The notes beneath the pieces were generated by a model that was not told the DNA's origin, did not search any database, and saw nothing but the letters and a program-made list of their open reading frames with translations. Below, one piece after another: positions 49,750-59,125 of a stretch of 64,000 bases of DNA (position 1 is its first letter; every line of letters begins with the position of its first letter). The translations under genes were made by a program, and so were the position numbers. Source of the stretch: Christensenella timonensis (GTDB lineage: Bacteria > Bacillota > Clostridia > Christensenellales > Christensenellaceae); NCBI RefSeq assembly GCF_900087015.1, contig NZ_FLKP01000002.1, positions 1,178,001 through 1,242,000 of the forward strand, written 5' to 3'.

Positions 49750-51393
49750 ATGAAAAATTACCCCGACTACGAGGTGCCGGTGCTTAACAGTTTAAAGGAA
49801 CTGGTTGACTATGCAGCGCATGAATATCATGACGCTGCTGCTTTTATGTTTCGTGATGGAACCGGCGTCGCGTCGAAAAGCTACAGGGAATTCAGGGAAG
49901 ATATCCAGGCGCTGGGAACGGCGCTGCTTTTACGGGGCTTTCATGGCGCGCATATTGCTGTGCTGGGAGAGAACAGTTATGCGTGGCTGGTGACCTACTT
50001 TGCCGTTGTGAACGGCGGGAATGTGATCGTGCCGGTCGACAAGGATTTGAGCGAAGCGGAAATGGCGGAGGTGCTCAAGCGCAGCCATTGCAGCGTCCTC
50101 ATCCATTCCCGCAAATACCGCGAGACTGCCTTAGGCATCGGTGCGGGACTCAAGCTTTGCGTGGATATGGACAGCGCGGACGGCAATGGGTTTGACGCAT
50201 TGCTGTGCGAGGGCAGGCAGGCGGTCGGCAATGGCGAAAGAGGGTTTTCGGACTATGAGGTCGATATCCACAGGCTGGCGGCCATCGTTTACACATCGGG
50301 AACCACGGGAAAGAGTAAGGGCGTGATGCTTTCGCACGCTAATTTGATGGCGGATGCGGTTGCGGCGCGCAGGAAAATCAACCTGACGGGGCCGTCGCTT
50401 TTGATGCTGCCCTTGCACCATACGTTTGGCTTTACGGCCAACGTACTGTGCGGCATATTCGCGGGCTATACCATTTTTATCAATGACAATTTGAAATATG
50501 TAATCAAGGATATGCAGGAATTCAAGCCTGTAAACCTGTTTGTTGTCCCGATGATCCTGGAATCCATGTACCACAAGGTTTGGTCGACGGCCAAAAAATC
50601 CGGCAAGGATAAAAAACTTTTAACAGGGCTCAGGGTAAGCAATGCGCTGATGAAGCTGCGTATCGACCTGCGGAGGAAGCTTTTTGCAGAGGTACTGGCT
50701 GCGCTTGGCGGCAAGCTTGAATTTTGCATTTGCGGCGGCGCTTTTTTGGATGAAAAAATCGCGGAGGGGTTCCGTGAACTGGGCGTACACATCATGAACG
50801 GTTATGGTGTGACGGAATGTGCGCCGATCGTGGCGGAAAACCGGAATGGCTATTATAACGATAAGAGCGTGGGCGTTTTGTTGCCCTGCAACGAAGTAAG
50901 GATCGATCGGCCGGACGAAACGGGCGAAGGCGAAATATTGGTGCGCGGCGCCAATGTTATGTTGGGATATTTTGAGGATGATATCGAGACCAAAAAGGTA
51001 TTCGACAACGGCTGGTATAAGACGGGCGACCTGGGACGGCTGGATGCGGACGGCTTTTTGTATGTGACGGGACGCATCAAAAACCTGATCATCCTTTCAA
51101 ACGGCAAGAATATTTCCCCGGAAGAAATAGAAGGGGTTTTTCGCGCTATTCCCTATGTAGAAGAGATCGTCGCCTATGGTGAAAACGACCGTATTTTAGC
51201 GGAGGTCTTTTTGAATCGCGATTACTTTGTACAAAATGGCATCACGGATATCCGTGGAACGCTTGACCGGGACGTGGACGAACTCAACAAGACGCTGCCG
51301 CCGTATAAGCAATTAAGCGGCGTCAAGATACGGGAAACGGATTTCGAGAGGACTACGACCCAAAAAATCAAAAGGGAACATATAGGAGCGTAA
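49750..51393 (+). CDS. AMP-dependent synthetase/acyl-(ACP or CoA) ligase
   Basis: The 547-residue adenylate-forming enzyme shows the family motifs in order: YTSGTTGKSKGVMLSH (about 181-196), MNGYGVTECAPIV, YKTGDLGRLD and GRIKNLIILSNGKNISPEE. A C-terminal lysine lies in TQKIKREHIG. It activates a carboxylic acid with ATP and transfers the acyl group to a thiol. Because a carrier-protein gene follows after 5 bp, the acceptor is probably that protein rather than CoA. The closest general type is the long-chain fatty-acid ligase. The substrate is unknown; no polyketide or peptide synthetase modules are present. Confidence 0.88.
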   Translation: MKNYPDYEVPVLNSLKELVDYAAHEYHDAAAFMFRDGTGVASKSYREFREDIQALGTALLLRGFHGAHIAVLGENSYAWLVTYFAVVNGGNVIVPVDKDLSEAEMAEVLKRSHCSVLIHSRKYRETALGIGAGLKLCVDMDSADGNGFDALLCEGRQAVGNGERGFSDYEVDIHRLAAIVYTSGTTGKSKGVMLSHANLMADAVAARRKINLTGPSLLMLPLHHTFGFTANVLCGIFAGYTIFINDNLKYVIKDMQEFKPVNLFVVPMILESMYHKVWSTAKKSGKDKKLLTGLRVSNALMKLRIDLRRKLFAEVLAALGGKLEFCICGGAFLDEKIAEGFRELGVHIMNGYGVTECAPIVAENRNGYYNDKSVGVLLPCNEVRIDRPDETGEGEILVRGANVMLGYFEDDIETKKVFDNGWYKTGDLGRLDADGFLYVTGRIKNLIILSNGKNISPEEIEGVFRAIPYVEEIVAYGENDRILAEVFLNRDYFVQNGITDIRGTLDRDVDELNKTLPPYKQLSGVKIRETDFERTTTQKIKREHIGA

Positions 51394-51398
51394 AAGCA

Positions 51399-51626
51399 AT
51401 GCTGGAACAGCGTGTGATTGAAATCATCAGCGATCATCAACTGATCGACAAAAGTACATTGAGCCGCGATACGCATTTGCTGCGGGATTTAAACATCAAT
51501 TCTTTTGATTTTATCGACCTGATTTGTGCGTTTGAGGAAGAATTCAAAATCGAGATCGACGAGGAGCGGGTAAAGCAGCTTCTGACCGTAGGGGAAATCG
51601 TCGATTACCTGGAAAACCTGAAATAA
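51399..51626 (+). CDS. Acyl carrier protein
   Basis: The 75-residue protein has the four-helix carrier fold with the phosphopantetheine serine S35 in LNINSFDFIDLI (in place of the common DSL). Acidic residues in helix II follow (FEEEFKIEIDEE). It starts 5 bp after the ligase gene, so the pair is a dedicated acyl-loading system like Dlt- or fatty-acyl-ligase/ACP pairs. It is probably not the housekeeping AcpP, because it is not with fab genes and lacks the DSL motif. Confidence 0.88.
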   Translation: MLEQRVIEIISDHQLIDKSTLSRDTHLLRDLNINSFDFIDLICAFEEEFKIEIDEERVKQLLTVGEIVDYLENLK

Positions 51627-51689
51627 TTGTTCCAACCTGTCCGAATGTGTTTATAGTATTGTTTGAGGTTTCAAAAAGGGGGAACGATT

Positions 51690-53174
51690 ATGGCGGAACA
51701 TGCACAGACGCCGCTCGCATACCTGATGGATATGCTATACATTCAGGGAACGAAGCTGGCGGGTGCGGTACATGTCGACCGGACAGTAATCAGCCGCTGG
51801 AAGAACGGACGTACCAAGCTACACGCGAAATCAGCTTATTTTCAGGACGTTGTCAATGCGCTTCTGGATTTTAACGAAAAGCAGGGTTTAAGGAAGCTGG
51901 AACGCTTTTTTAAATCGACAAATAATACGGAGATCAAAAGCAGGGACGAGCTTTATGCGTTTGTGGCTTCGTGGCTGCTCTCCGAGGAATTCGAGCAGAC
52001 ATTCAGGGAAAAGGAAAAAGACAACAGCCTGTATTCGGCTGCATATAAAATCTATAAGGGGCCGTCGGGGAAGCGCGCAGCGATCCTCGATTTTCTTGAC
52101 GTATTGCTGACCTTGCCGGAGGGGGAGGAAGTGCGCGGATTTGATGTGCAGTCGCGAATTTTTTATTCCCTGGTCAGCGACCTTGCGACGTCACAGAAAA
52201 AATTTCTCCAGGCGGAAAAGAAAAAGCACCAGCTTACCATGATGTTTTATATGAACCGGCCCGCGGAGCAGATCCATAATATGTTCCAATATTGGCTGCC
52301 GATTTTTTTGTCGACCAATGCGCATGCTTATTATACCTATGATACGGAAAGCCCATTTTATGACTATGTTTACAGCATCAAGGGCAAACTTGTGTTGGTG
52401 GGCTCCAATTTTGACAAGAATCCTGCCAATATGTATACAGCCATATACGACGATCCTATGACCGTGCACCAGTTCGACATGTTTTTGGAAAACCAGCTCA
52501 CAAGATTTAAGCCCCTGACAAAGCATCTGGAGAGCCGCGACATGTGCTCGGATTTCAATGCAAATCCTATGAAAAGGTATTTTACGACCAACATGGATCA
52601 GTATGTAATCACGGAGTCAACCCCGTTTATTACCTTCAGCAAGGCAACTTTGGAAGACGTGATGCTGGCCATCGATCTTTCCGCCAGTGAAGAAAAGAAG
52701 ATCACGCAGTTTTACCGGAACTGTATAGTCAATACCAAGAAGTTCCTGGGTGGAGACAATTTGATGCATATCATTTTCAGCGCGGACTATATCCACGACC
52801 TGCGGGAAGAGGTCATTACCGATTCGCCGACCTTTACCTACCTGCTGGGCCGGCCGATCAGGATGCCCAGTAGGTTTATCCTGCGGGAAATCGAGTATTT
52901 CCTGGAAACGGTGGAACACGATCCTAAGGTGAAGATTGCGCTGCGGCCGATGGGCTCGCAGCCGTTCATCCCGAACCTGAACATGTGGGTGAAGGAAAAT
53001 ACTATAGCATATTTTCATCCCTCAAATGATTATTCGGTGCGGGTTTTAACGGATGAGTTTGCTTCGGTCAATTCGTTTTATTCGATGATAGAGCAATTTT
53101 GGCTGCAGCTGCCTTACGAATGTACGGAAAAGGATTGGGTCTATGAGCAAATGGACAAACTGATCAATCGATAG
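51690..53174 (+). CDS. HTH (XRE-like) protein with large unknown domain
   Basis: The 494-residue product begins at ATG 51690 (AAAAGGGGG upstream). The N-terminus holds a helix-turn-helix (about residues 8-45; TKLAGAVHVDRTVISRWKNG), with the second helix typical of Cro/C1-type DNA binding. The remaining about 440 residues match no family I can name. Motifs include YSAAYKIYKGPSGKRAAILDF and SRFILREIEYFLE. A large ligand-sensing or interaction domain after a DNA-binding head suggests a one-component regulator. It lies just downstream of the ligase/ACP pair on the same strand and may regulate it, but has no convincing promoter of its own. Confidence 0.6.
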   Translation: MAEHAQTPLAYLMDMLYIQGTKLAGAVHVDRTVISRWKNGRTKLHAKSAYFQDVVNALLDFNEKQGLRKLERFFKSTNNTEIKSRDELYAFVASWLLSEEFEQTFREKEKDNSLYSAAYKIYKGPSGKRAAILDFLDVLLTLPEGEEVRGFDVQSRIFYSLVSDLATSQKKFLQAEKKKHQLTMMFYMNRPAEQIHNMFQYWLPIFLSTNAHAYYTYDTESPFYDYVYSIKGKLVLVGSNFDKNPANMYTAIYDDPMTVHQFDMFLENQLTRFKPLTKHLESRDMCSDFNANPMKRYFTTNMDQYVITESTPFITFSKATLEDVMLAIDLSASEEKKITQFYRNCIVNTKKFLGGDNLMHIIFSADYIHDLREEVITDSPTFTYLLGRPIRMPSRFILREIEYFLETVEHDPKVKIALRPMGSQPFIPNLNMWVKENTIAYFHPSNDYSVRVLTDEFASVNSFYSMIEQFWLQLPYECTEKDWVYEQMDKLINR

Positions 53175-53222
53175 GTGTAAAGTTGAAAAACAAACATGTA
53201 ATCGTCTTGCTCTAATAAAATA

Positions 53223-54554
53223 TTATTTTATAATCGGCAGTAAATATTCGACAGACGTTCCAATATTACATGCGCTGGAGATACGGATCCCAAAGCTGCT
53301 CCCTAAAAGAAGCTTGATCCGTGAATTAACATTTTTAAGTCCAATAGAAGATTTGCGCGCAATATCTGTTGAAAAGATTGGAGAGTCATCGTTTCTGGAG
53401 AGTGCATCATTGATTTTGTTAAGCCGATCGATCGGGATACCCAAGCCATTATCAGTGACGGTAATGGCAAGGAACGTAGCAGTGCGGTATGCAGAGATTT
53501 TTATTTCGGGCTTCGCACCTTTGCAGATGGGCTCGATGCCATGACTTATCGCATTTTCTACAATTGGCTGTATGATTAATTTTGGGATTTTGCAGGATAT
53601 GACGTCTTGATCGATATCGCTCACGTATTCAAACTTATTCTCAAAACGTATTTTTTGGATGGCGATATAATTTTCAATCGATGCCAATTCATCTGAAAGC
53701 GTAACATATTCAGCCGGCGATATGCTATAACGGAACAATTTGGAAAGAGAATATGCCATTTGAGCTACTTCCTGATTGGAACTTTCTAATGCCTGGGCAC
53801 GTATGGAATCCAAGGTGTTATACAGAAAATGAGGATTGATCTGGCTTTGTAATGCCAAGATTTCAGCTTGTTTTTTCAATAACTGTGCATTCGCTTCCCG
53901 CAGAAGCAGTTCTTTCATCTTATCCATCAGTATTTGGAGGTTGCTAAAAATTTTTTTAAAAATACGATTATTTTTGTAGGAACTGAAATCAAAATCGAAT
54001 TCTTCTTCGACGGCGCTGGTTAACACTTTTTCAAATTTTAGAATGGGCAGGTACAATCTATACCGAATTATTATAAATATGACGATGCAAATGAAAATAT
54101 ATATCATCAAATAAATAATGGTATCAATAAAACAGAATGGAGAGGAGGAACGGACTGAATATCGGACAAGGACATTTCCTATGGGATGCTCTGTGGTTAT
54201 CACAGTACAATTTTGAAAGGCAATCTCGTTGCCGGTCGGGAGCGTCGATAAAGCGGCATGATTATTGTAGTATTCAACGGAAGCATCGCTGGACAGGATG
54301 GCAAGCTCGCCGTTGAAAGCGTCCAAAATTATTTTTTCGTCGACATCCAATGAACCATCCGCAAGGAAATGTTGGATAACCAAATCCATATAATTCATGC
54401 GCTGTGCGACCATGTCGTCTTCGACCATAGACCAATATTGTGAGGCAGGCCAGAAAAAGCCTGCAGGAAGGATAACCAATATACAAAAGTAAATGATAAG
54501 TACCATTTTTAAGGTTTTAGTTATATAAAACTGTTTTGCACTGTTTTTCATCAT
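53223..54554 (-). CDS. YesM/LytS-type sensor histidine kinase
   Basis: The 443-residue membrane kinase has two helices (about 15-38 and 143-165) flanking a 105-residue extracytoplasmic sensor domain. A HAMP-like linker and the HisKA-like box NPHFLYNTLDS follow, with the phospho-accepting His at about 242. The ATPase domain has IVENAISHG (N box), TDNGLGIP (G1) and GLKNVNSRI (G2). Such kinases pair with AraC-type regulators and commonly sense sugars or peptides. The response-regulator gene lies upstream on the same strand, 14 bp away. The start is one of two adjacent ATGs (54554 or 54551) behind AGGTGA. Confidence 0.9.
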   Translation of the reverse strand: MMKNSAKQFYITKTLKMVLIIYFCILVILPAGFFWPASQYWSMVEDDMVAQRMNYMDLVIQHFLADGSLDVDEKIILDAFNGELAILSSDASVEYYNNHAALSTLPTGNEIAFQNCTVITTEHPIGNVLVRYSVRSSSPFCFIDTIIYLMIYIFICIVIFIIIRYRLYLPILKFEKVLTSAVEEEFDFDFSSYKNNRIFKKIFSNLQILMDKMKELLLREANAQLLKKQAEILALQSQINPHFLYNTLDSIRAQALESSNQEVAQMAYSLSKLFRYSISPAEYVTLSDELASIENYIAIQKIRFENKFEYVSDIDQDVISCKIPKLIIQPIVENAISHGIEPICKGAKPEIKISAYRTATFLAITVTDNGLGIPIDRLNKINDALSRNDDSPIFSTDIARKSSIGLKNVNSRIKLLLGSSFGIRISSACNIGTSVEYLLPIIK

Positions 54555-54567
54555 ATCACCTATGGCA

Positions 54568-56172
54568 TCAGGCAAACATTTTCCGAAACGCGGCAGGAGT
54601 CATACCGACATATGATTTGAAAAGCTTGCTGAAATGTTTGGAATCGTTGTATCCAACAAGGGAAGCAACATCATTGACGCGATAGCGGATATCCAGCAAA
54701 TATATTTTTGCCATCTCCATACGTTTTTGTATGAGATATTTACTGAAATTTATGCCTGTTTCTTGCTTAAAAATTTCACTGACATAGTTGGGATGCAGGA
54801 ATACCTGCTTTGCGATATCCTCCAGATGGATATTTTCATTATAATGCTCGTCTATATACTGTTTGATTATCGCAATCAAGGTGCTGGTCGTATCGTTTAA
54901 TGGATTAGAAATCATATGTATTTTATTGATGCACTCACAGACACAAGCATCCAGCTCTAAAATAGTAGCACATTCCTCAATACTGTTATATATATCATTG
55001 CGGGAATATTCTGAAAAAAACTTTTGAGATACAAAGGACGTCATAGAATCCAATAAGAAATCTACTATTTTACGTGTCAATTCAAAGATGTCGGTACTGC
55101 TGAACGACATCGCAGCAATTTTTTCATAATAAATTTTGTCTACAGTAGCCTGTATTGTTTCATGGTTCTCGGCTGTAATACAAGACGAAAGCAACTTTTT
55201 GATATCATTGACAAAGAGTTTTTCGATCATGTTTTTTTGTAGTTTGTTTTCTGAAATTTCAATAACGGAATTTTCGCCGACTATAATTCGCGAACGCAAA
55301 GCAGCATTGGAATGTTCAAATGATCTACGGATGTCCTTAATATCATCGACAGGCTTTCCTATTCCTATGGTTATGTCATATTGGGACGTATACATTGAAG
55401 AATGGATGATATCAGAAAATGATGATTTTGTCTGTTGAATGATTTCTGTCGCTTTGGATCGAGAATAATTAATAAGCAAATAGCAAATATTGCCGATGGA
55501 AAAGGTGAAAATCTCTGCACTGATATCAGTGAGGTTCTTTTCTAATACAGAGCATATGGAACGGTTGACGACATGGTTTTTTTCACGGTCTGCCGAAACC
55601 TTGCCTTGGCGCAGAGAAGCGCTGACAGAAAAGATTATGAATAGTTCGTCTGTAAAATGGCGCATAAAAACATTATTGATATAATCGATATCATGAACAT
55701 TTACAGCAGAAATGCTCATTAGATTTTGCAGGTATAGCTCAAAGCTTTTCGACGAACTTTCCAGCAGGGCTCTTTGCAAAGAAGTATTGTCAGAAGTATG
55801 GAAGGAAAATATTTGTTTTTTTGCAGAAAGCACAGCCCTCTCGAGTTCATCACTGTCGACAGGCTTTAACAAGTATTGGAGAACCCCAAATTCTATAGCG
55901 GTTTTTGCATAGACAAAATCATCATAGCCACTGATGATAATAAACTTCGTATTCAGGTGTAAAGTTTTTTGCAATACATCCAAACCATCCATACCAGGCA
56001 TTTTGATGTCTGTTATGACTAAGTCGGGGGTATCCTCGATAATAAGGTTGTAAAGAGTGATACCATCTTGGGCACAGCCCACTATTTTAAACCCCAGTCT
56101 TGTCCAATCAATCATGTTTTCCAACATTTTGCAAATGCCGGATTCATCATCTGCGATTACAACTCGAATCAT
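54568..56172 (-). CDS. YesN-type response regulator with AraC DNA-binding domain
   Basis: The 534-residue protein has a receiver domain (residues 1-120; acidic pair DD near 8-9, phospho-acceptor D55 in VITDIKMPG, Lys in LLKPVDS). A variable middle domain (about 130-420) precedes a C-terminal AraC/XylS double helix-turn-helix (ENIHLEDIAKQVFLHPNYVS; VNDVASLVGYNDSKHFSKLF). AraC domains bind pairs of about 10-bp half-sites spaced 20-21 bp apart. Exactly such a pair lies at 57812-57841 before the divergent transporter operon, the likely target. Confidence 0.92.
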   Translation of the reverse strand: MIRVVIADDESGICKMLENMIDWTRLGFKIVGCAQDGITLYNLIIEDTPDLVITDIKMPGMDGLDVLQKTLHLNTKFIIISGYDDFVYAKTAIEFGVLQYLLKPVDSDELERAVLSAKKQIFSFHTSDNTSLQRALLESSSKSFELYLQNLMSISAVNVHDIDYINNVFMRHFTDELFIIFSVSASLRQGKVSADREKNHVVNRSICSVLEKNLTDISAEIFTFSIGNICYLLINYSRSKATEIIQQTKSSFSDIIHSSMYTSQYDITIGIGKPVDDIKDIRRSFEHSNAALRSRIIVGENSVIEISENKLQKNMIEKLFVNDIKKLLSSCITAENHETIQATVDKIYYEKIAAMSFSSTDIFELTRKIVDFLLDSMTSFVSQKFFSEYSRNDIYNSIEECATILELDACVCECINKIHMISNPLNDTTSTLIAIIKQYIDEHYNENIHLEDIAKQVFLHPNYVSEIFKQETGINFSKYLIQKRMEMAKIYLLDIRYRVNDVASLVGYNDSKHFSKLFKSYVGMTPAAFRKMFA

Positions 56173-56206
56173 TTGGTTCCCCTCTTTATCTAAATAATTT
56201 CGTCCT

Positions 56207-57634
56207 TTAACAGTTTTGCAACGGAATATAGGTGGCTTTGCCGTGGTCTAAATAAAGGCAACGGTTACATATGGAAGAAATATCTTTCAACGAAGATGAG
56301 GCAAAAACAATGGAAAGGCCCCTTTTGGTGAGGCTTTCCAAAATAGAAAAGAAATCCATATTGTTAGCCACATCGTAATGATTGGTAGGATTATCCAATA
56401 GTAATATATCCGGCGCAGTAGATAAGCATTTTGAAAATTGTATTTTTTGTAGTTCGCCGGTGTTGAGCTGCTGAATGGATAGGTTGGTGTTCACAGAGGA
56501 ACCAGCGACTTTCAATAATGTCTTAGCAAAAACAGCCTTTTTTTTGCGGTTCAGAAAACCCATTTTTTTGATTTTTTTCATGGATGGTAAAGAAATATTA
56601 TCTTCTACTGACATATCTGGAATCAAACTTGGGTAACTTGAGAGATCGGAAAGATACGAAAAACCATTTTTTATGGCATGGTAGGTCGAGCGATTTAAGA
56701 TTATGTGACCATCTTTTATGATCGTCCCGGAACAATTCTTGGAATATCCGAAAATCATATCTAAAACTTCGGTTTTATATAATCCCACAGGATCATAGAT
56801 GCCAAATATTTCTCCTCTTTTTACGGAGAAACTAATATCCGAAACAAAATGCCCGGACAGATTCTGGACGATAAGGCGATTGTTTTCTGAGGAGGATAAA
56901 GTATTATTTGGATTGAATGTGGCGGGGTTGGCAATGGAATGGATCAATGCTCCAATATTATTTTGCGAAGCGGAAAATTCCCCTAGCGAGGTACCGTTGT
57001 GCATGACTAATATACGATCGGATAACTCCAATGCTTCTTTTATATTATGGGTGATATACATGACGGAAATATTCCTACTTTTCAGTTTTTGTATGATCAT
57101 TTTGATATAAGCAAAATCCAGGTGAGTACAGATAAAGGAGGGTTCATCAACAATAAAAAGTTCTACGCCGCTTGCAAATACGCCGGCCAACTGGACCATG
57201 GCTTTTTCTTTGGCATTTAATTGGGATACCTTTTTATTGGGGCTGATATGGCAATCGATATAATCCAAGATCAATTGTGCTTTACTGTTGAGTTTTTTTA
57301 CGTTGACGAAGTGAAACCCAAGAGCACCAAGGAAGATATTTTCGGCAATGCTTAATTCATCTACGAGCATATTCGTGTCGTTGGCGACAAAAACCGATTT
57401 GTGTAAAAAATCATGGTTAAGGCTATTTAAAAGCATTTCATTAAAATATATTCGGCCGGAAGATGCGCTATCACACCCAGAGATAATATTTACTATAAGA
57501 GTTTTCCCCGCACCGTTTACACCGACAACAGCGAGGACTTCTCCCTGAAAAACTTTAAAGCTAATGTTATGGAGTAAAATATCTCCATTGACATTTTTGG
57601 TAATGGAATCGACTCTTATTCTCTCTTTTTTCAT
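56207..57634 (-). CDS. Degenerate duplicated ABC ATPase (RbsA-like), regulator-linked
   Basis: The 475-residue protein has two ABC domains like sugar-transport ATPases. The first keeps GVNGAGKT (Walker A, 38-45) and LFIVDEP (Walker B) but has QLNAKEK where LSGGQ is expected. The second has GIYDPVGLYKT in place of a true Walker A, QLNTGELQK as signature and LLLDNPT with Asn for the catalytic Glu. It is probably weak or inactive as an ATPase in the second half. No permease lies next to it. It shares a strand and probably a transcript with the response regulator (34-bp gap) and kinase. Its own promoter is TTGCCA-17-TATAAT at 57728-57700. A competent transporter ATPase is encoded at 60399, so this copy may modulate or sense transport. 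Confidence 0.8.
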   Translation of the reverse strand: MKKERIRVDSITKNVNGDILLHNISFKVFQGEVLAVVGVNGAGKTLIVNIISGCDSASSGRIYFNEMLLNSLNHDFLHKSVFVANDTNMLVDELSIAENIFLGALGFHFVNVKKLNSKAQLILDYIDCHISPNKKVSQLNAKEKAMVQLAGVFASGVELFIVDEPSFICTHLDFAYIKMIIQKLKSRNISVMYITHNIKEALELSDRILVMHNGTSLGEFSASQNNIGALIHSIANPATFNPNNTLSSSENNRLIVQNLSGHFVSDISFSVKRGEIFGIYDPVGLYKTEVLDMIFGYSKNCSGTIIKDGHIILNRSTYHAIKNGFSYLSDLSSYPSLIPDMSVEDNISLPSMKKIKKMGFLNRKKKAVFAKTLLKVAGSSVNTNLSIQQLNTGELQKIQFSKCLSTAPDILLLDNPTNHYDVANNMDFFSILESLTKRGLSIVFASSSLKDISSICNRCLYLDHGKATYIPLQNC

Positions 57635-57699
57635 GACACCTATCGATAATGAAATATAGAATCGTTTACACGATAAACCACGAATTATGGCTTAATTCA

Positions 57700-57728
57700 A
57701 TTATAGTAAACAATTGTGCTTATGGCAA
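57700..57728 (-). promoter_or_regulatory. Promoter of the leftward ABC/two-component operon
   Basis: On the minus strand TTGCCA (57728-57723), exactly 17 bp, then a perfect TATAAT (57705-57700). Confidence 0.8.
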
Positions 57729-57811
57729 ACAAATGTATACAAAAAGAAGTAGACGAAATCAAGAAGAGGGAGGGGGAATTTCAGATATATAATTTAACAT
57801 GGATAATATCG

Positions 57812-57841
57812 TTGAAAATCACACCCTAAATTTGAAAATCA
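57812..57841 (+). promoter_or_regulatory. Direct-repeat operator for the AraC-type regulator
   Basis: TTGAAAATCA occurs at 57812-57821 and again at 57832-57841, a 20-bp period, ending 5 bp before the -35 of the rightward promoter. This is the geometry of AraC-family activator sites overlapping or abutting -35. Confidence 0.6.
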
Positions 57842-57846
57842 TCTCA

Positions 57847-57875
57847 TTGTGGAATGACTTTTGTGGCAATAGAAT
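57847..57875 (+). promoter_or_regulatory. Promoter of the sugar ABC transporter operon
   Basis: TTGTGG (57847-57852), 17 bp, TAGAAT (57870-57875). The poor -35 next to the direct repeats is typical of an activator-dependent promoter. Confidence 0.55.
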
Positions 57876-57959
57876 GGTACTAACGAGATTCCATATCGTA
57901 AATTCTTTTTTTTACCGAAATGAAACACCCAATAATCAATTGAACAAGGAGGAAGGAAC

Positions 57960-59072
57960 ATGAAAAGATCTAAGGTAATTGCAATGGTGGTTGTAGTCGT
58001 AATGCTGGTATCGCTTCTGGCGGGCTGTGGTACGCCTACGGCAGAGGAAAAGACGGATGCTGGAGCAGAAACGGCTGCAGCGACGCAGGAGGTACAGGAG
58101 GGAGCACAAGCAACGGGAACGCCGACAGAAAGTGAAGCGGCAGAAGCCTCAGGTTCATCGGATAAGATCCTGGCTGAAGTGATCGACACTGATATGAGCG
58201 TACTGAAAGGTAAAAAGATAGGCTGCGCACAGAGGATCACAACGATTGCATGGCAGATTGCGCAAATGGACAGCCTGACATCCGCTGCAGAAAAATATGG
58301 TGTAGAGTTCATATATACAGACGCCGATAACGACCAGTCAAAACAGATATCCGATGTGGAGGATCTATGTGCCCAAGGCATAGATGCCTTGCTTTACCCT
58401 GCTGTGGAATATGAAGCCGGCGCGGCAGCTCTTGAAATTGCGGCGAAATATGATGTGCCGGTGTTTTTAATGGGGCAAAATTGCGAAAAAACTGACGATC
58501 AATATGTAGCGGCAGCCCTGACGGATTTTGAGCTTGACGGGGGACTTTGCGGACAATGGATCGTAGAGAATATGGATAGCGCTAAAATTGTAGAAATACA
58601 GGGACAACTGGGAACAGATACTGAAATAGGAAGAGAAAAAGGATTTGGAGAAGCCATTGCGGCCGGAGGGGAAAATTATGAAATCATTGTACAGCAATCC
58701 GGGAATTTCATGATGGATGATGCACAACAGGCAATGGACAATATTATCCAATCCTACAGTGGAAAGTTTGACACTGTGTTTTGTCATAATGATGAGATGG
58801 CTCTAGGCGTTTTGGCGGCCCTGAAAGCAGCGGGACTGGAAGGTAAGATCACGGTAGTGGCAATAGACGGACAGAAAGCGGCAGTACAAGAAATTATCAA
58901 TGGTAATATAACAGCGATAGCCACTTGCGAAACCCGTATAGGCGATCTGATGTTTTCTATGGTGGCAGCTTATATGAACGGTGAGGATCAGCCTAAAGTG
59001 ACGAGTATCCCATCTGAAATAATCGATAAGAATAATGCGGAAGAAGCGATGACAAACGGAATGGCGTTCTGA
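57960..59072 (+). CDS. Sugar ABC transporter substrate-binding lipoprotein (RbsB-like)
   Basis: The 370-residue lipoprotein has a signal sequence with lipobox LLAGC (lipid Cys at 23). A flexible Ala/Glu/Thr linker (about 24-72) leads to a periplasmic-binding-protein type I fold. Typical segments are KKIGCAQRIT, TDADNDQSKQISDVEDL, GIDALLYPA, NDEMALGVLAALKAAG and VVAIDGQKAAVQEI. This pattern belongs to ribose/galactose/xylose or similar sugar-binding proteins. It is the first gene of the transporter operon. Its ligand is unknown. The ATPase and two permeases follow, but an IS element now separates this gene from them. Confidence 0.92.
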   Translation: MKRSKVIAMVVVVVMLVSLLAGCGTPTAEEKTDAGAETAAATQEVQEGAQATGTPTESEAAEASGSSDKILAEVIDTDMSVLKGKKIGCAQRITTIAWQIAQMDSLTSAAEKYGVEFIYTDADNDQSKQISDVEDLCAQGIDALLYPAVEYEAGAAALEIAAKYDVPVFLMGQNCEKTDDQYVAAALTDFELDGGLCGQWIVENMDSAKIVEIQGQLGTDTEIGREKGFGEAIAAGGENYEIIVQQSGNFMMDDAQQAMDNIIQSYSGKFDTVFCHNDEMALGVLAALKAAGLEGKITVVAIDGQKAAVQEIINGNITAIATCETRIGDLMFSMVAAYMNGEDQPKVTSIPSEIIDKNNAEEAMTNGMAF

Positions 59073-59125
59073 GAATGATATGGTGAAGTATAGTCAATAG
59101 AGTGGACAGAAAAAAGTGAAGATAA

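Larger units (their letters stand above)
57635..57959. promoter_or_regulatory. Divergent regulatory region
   Basis: The 325-bp AT-rich gap holds divergent promoters (minus 57700-57728; plus 57847-57875), the direct repeats at 57812-57841, and an imperfectly spaced palindrome ATCGT-TTAC-ACGAT (57661-57674) just inside the leftward transcript. GGAGGAAGG precedes ATG 57960. No gene is visible. Confidence 0.7.
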
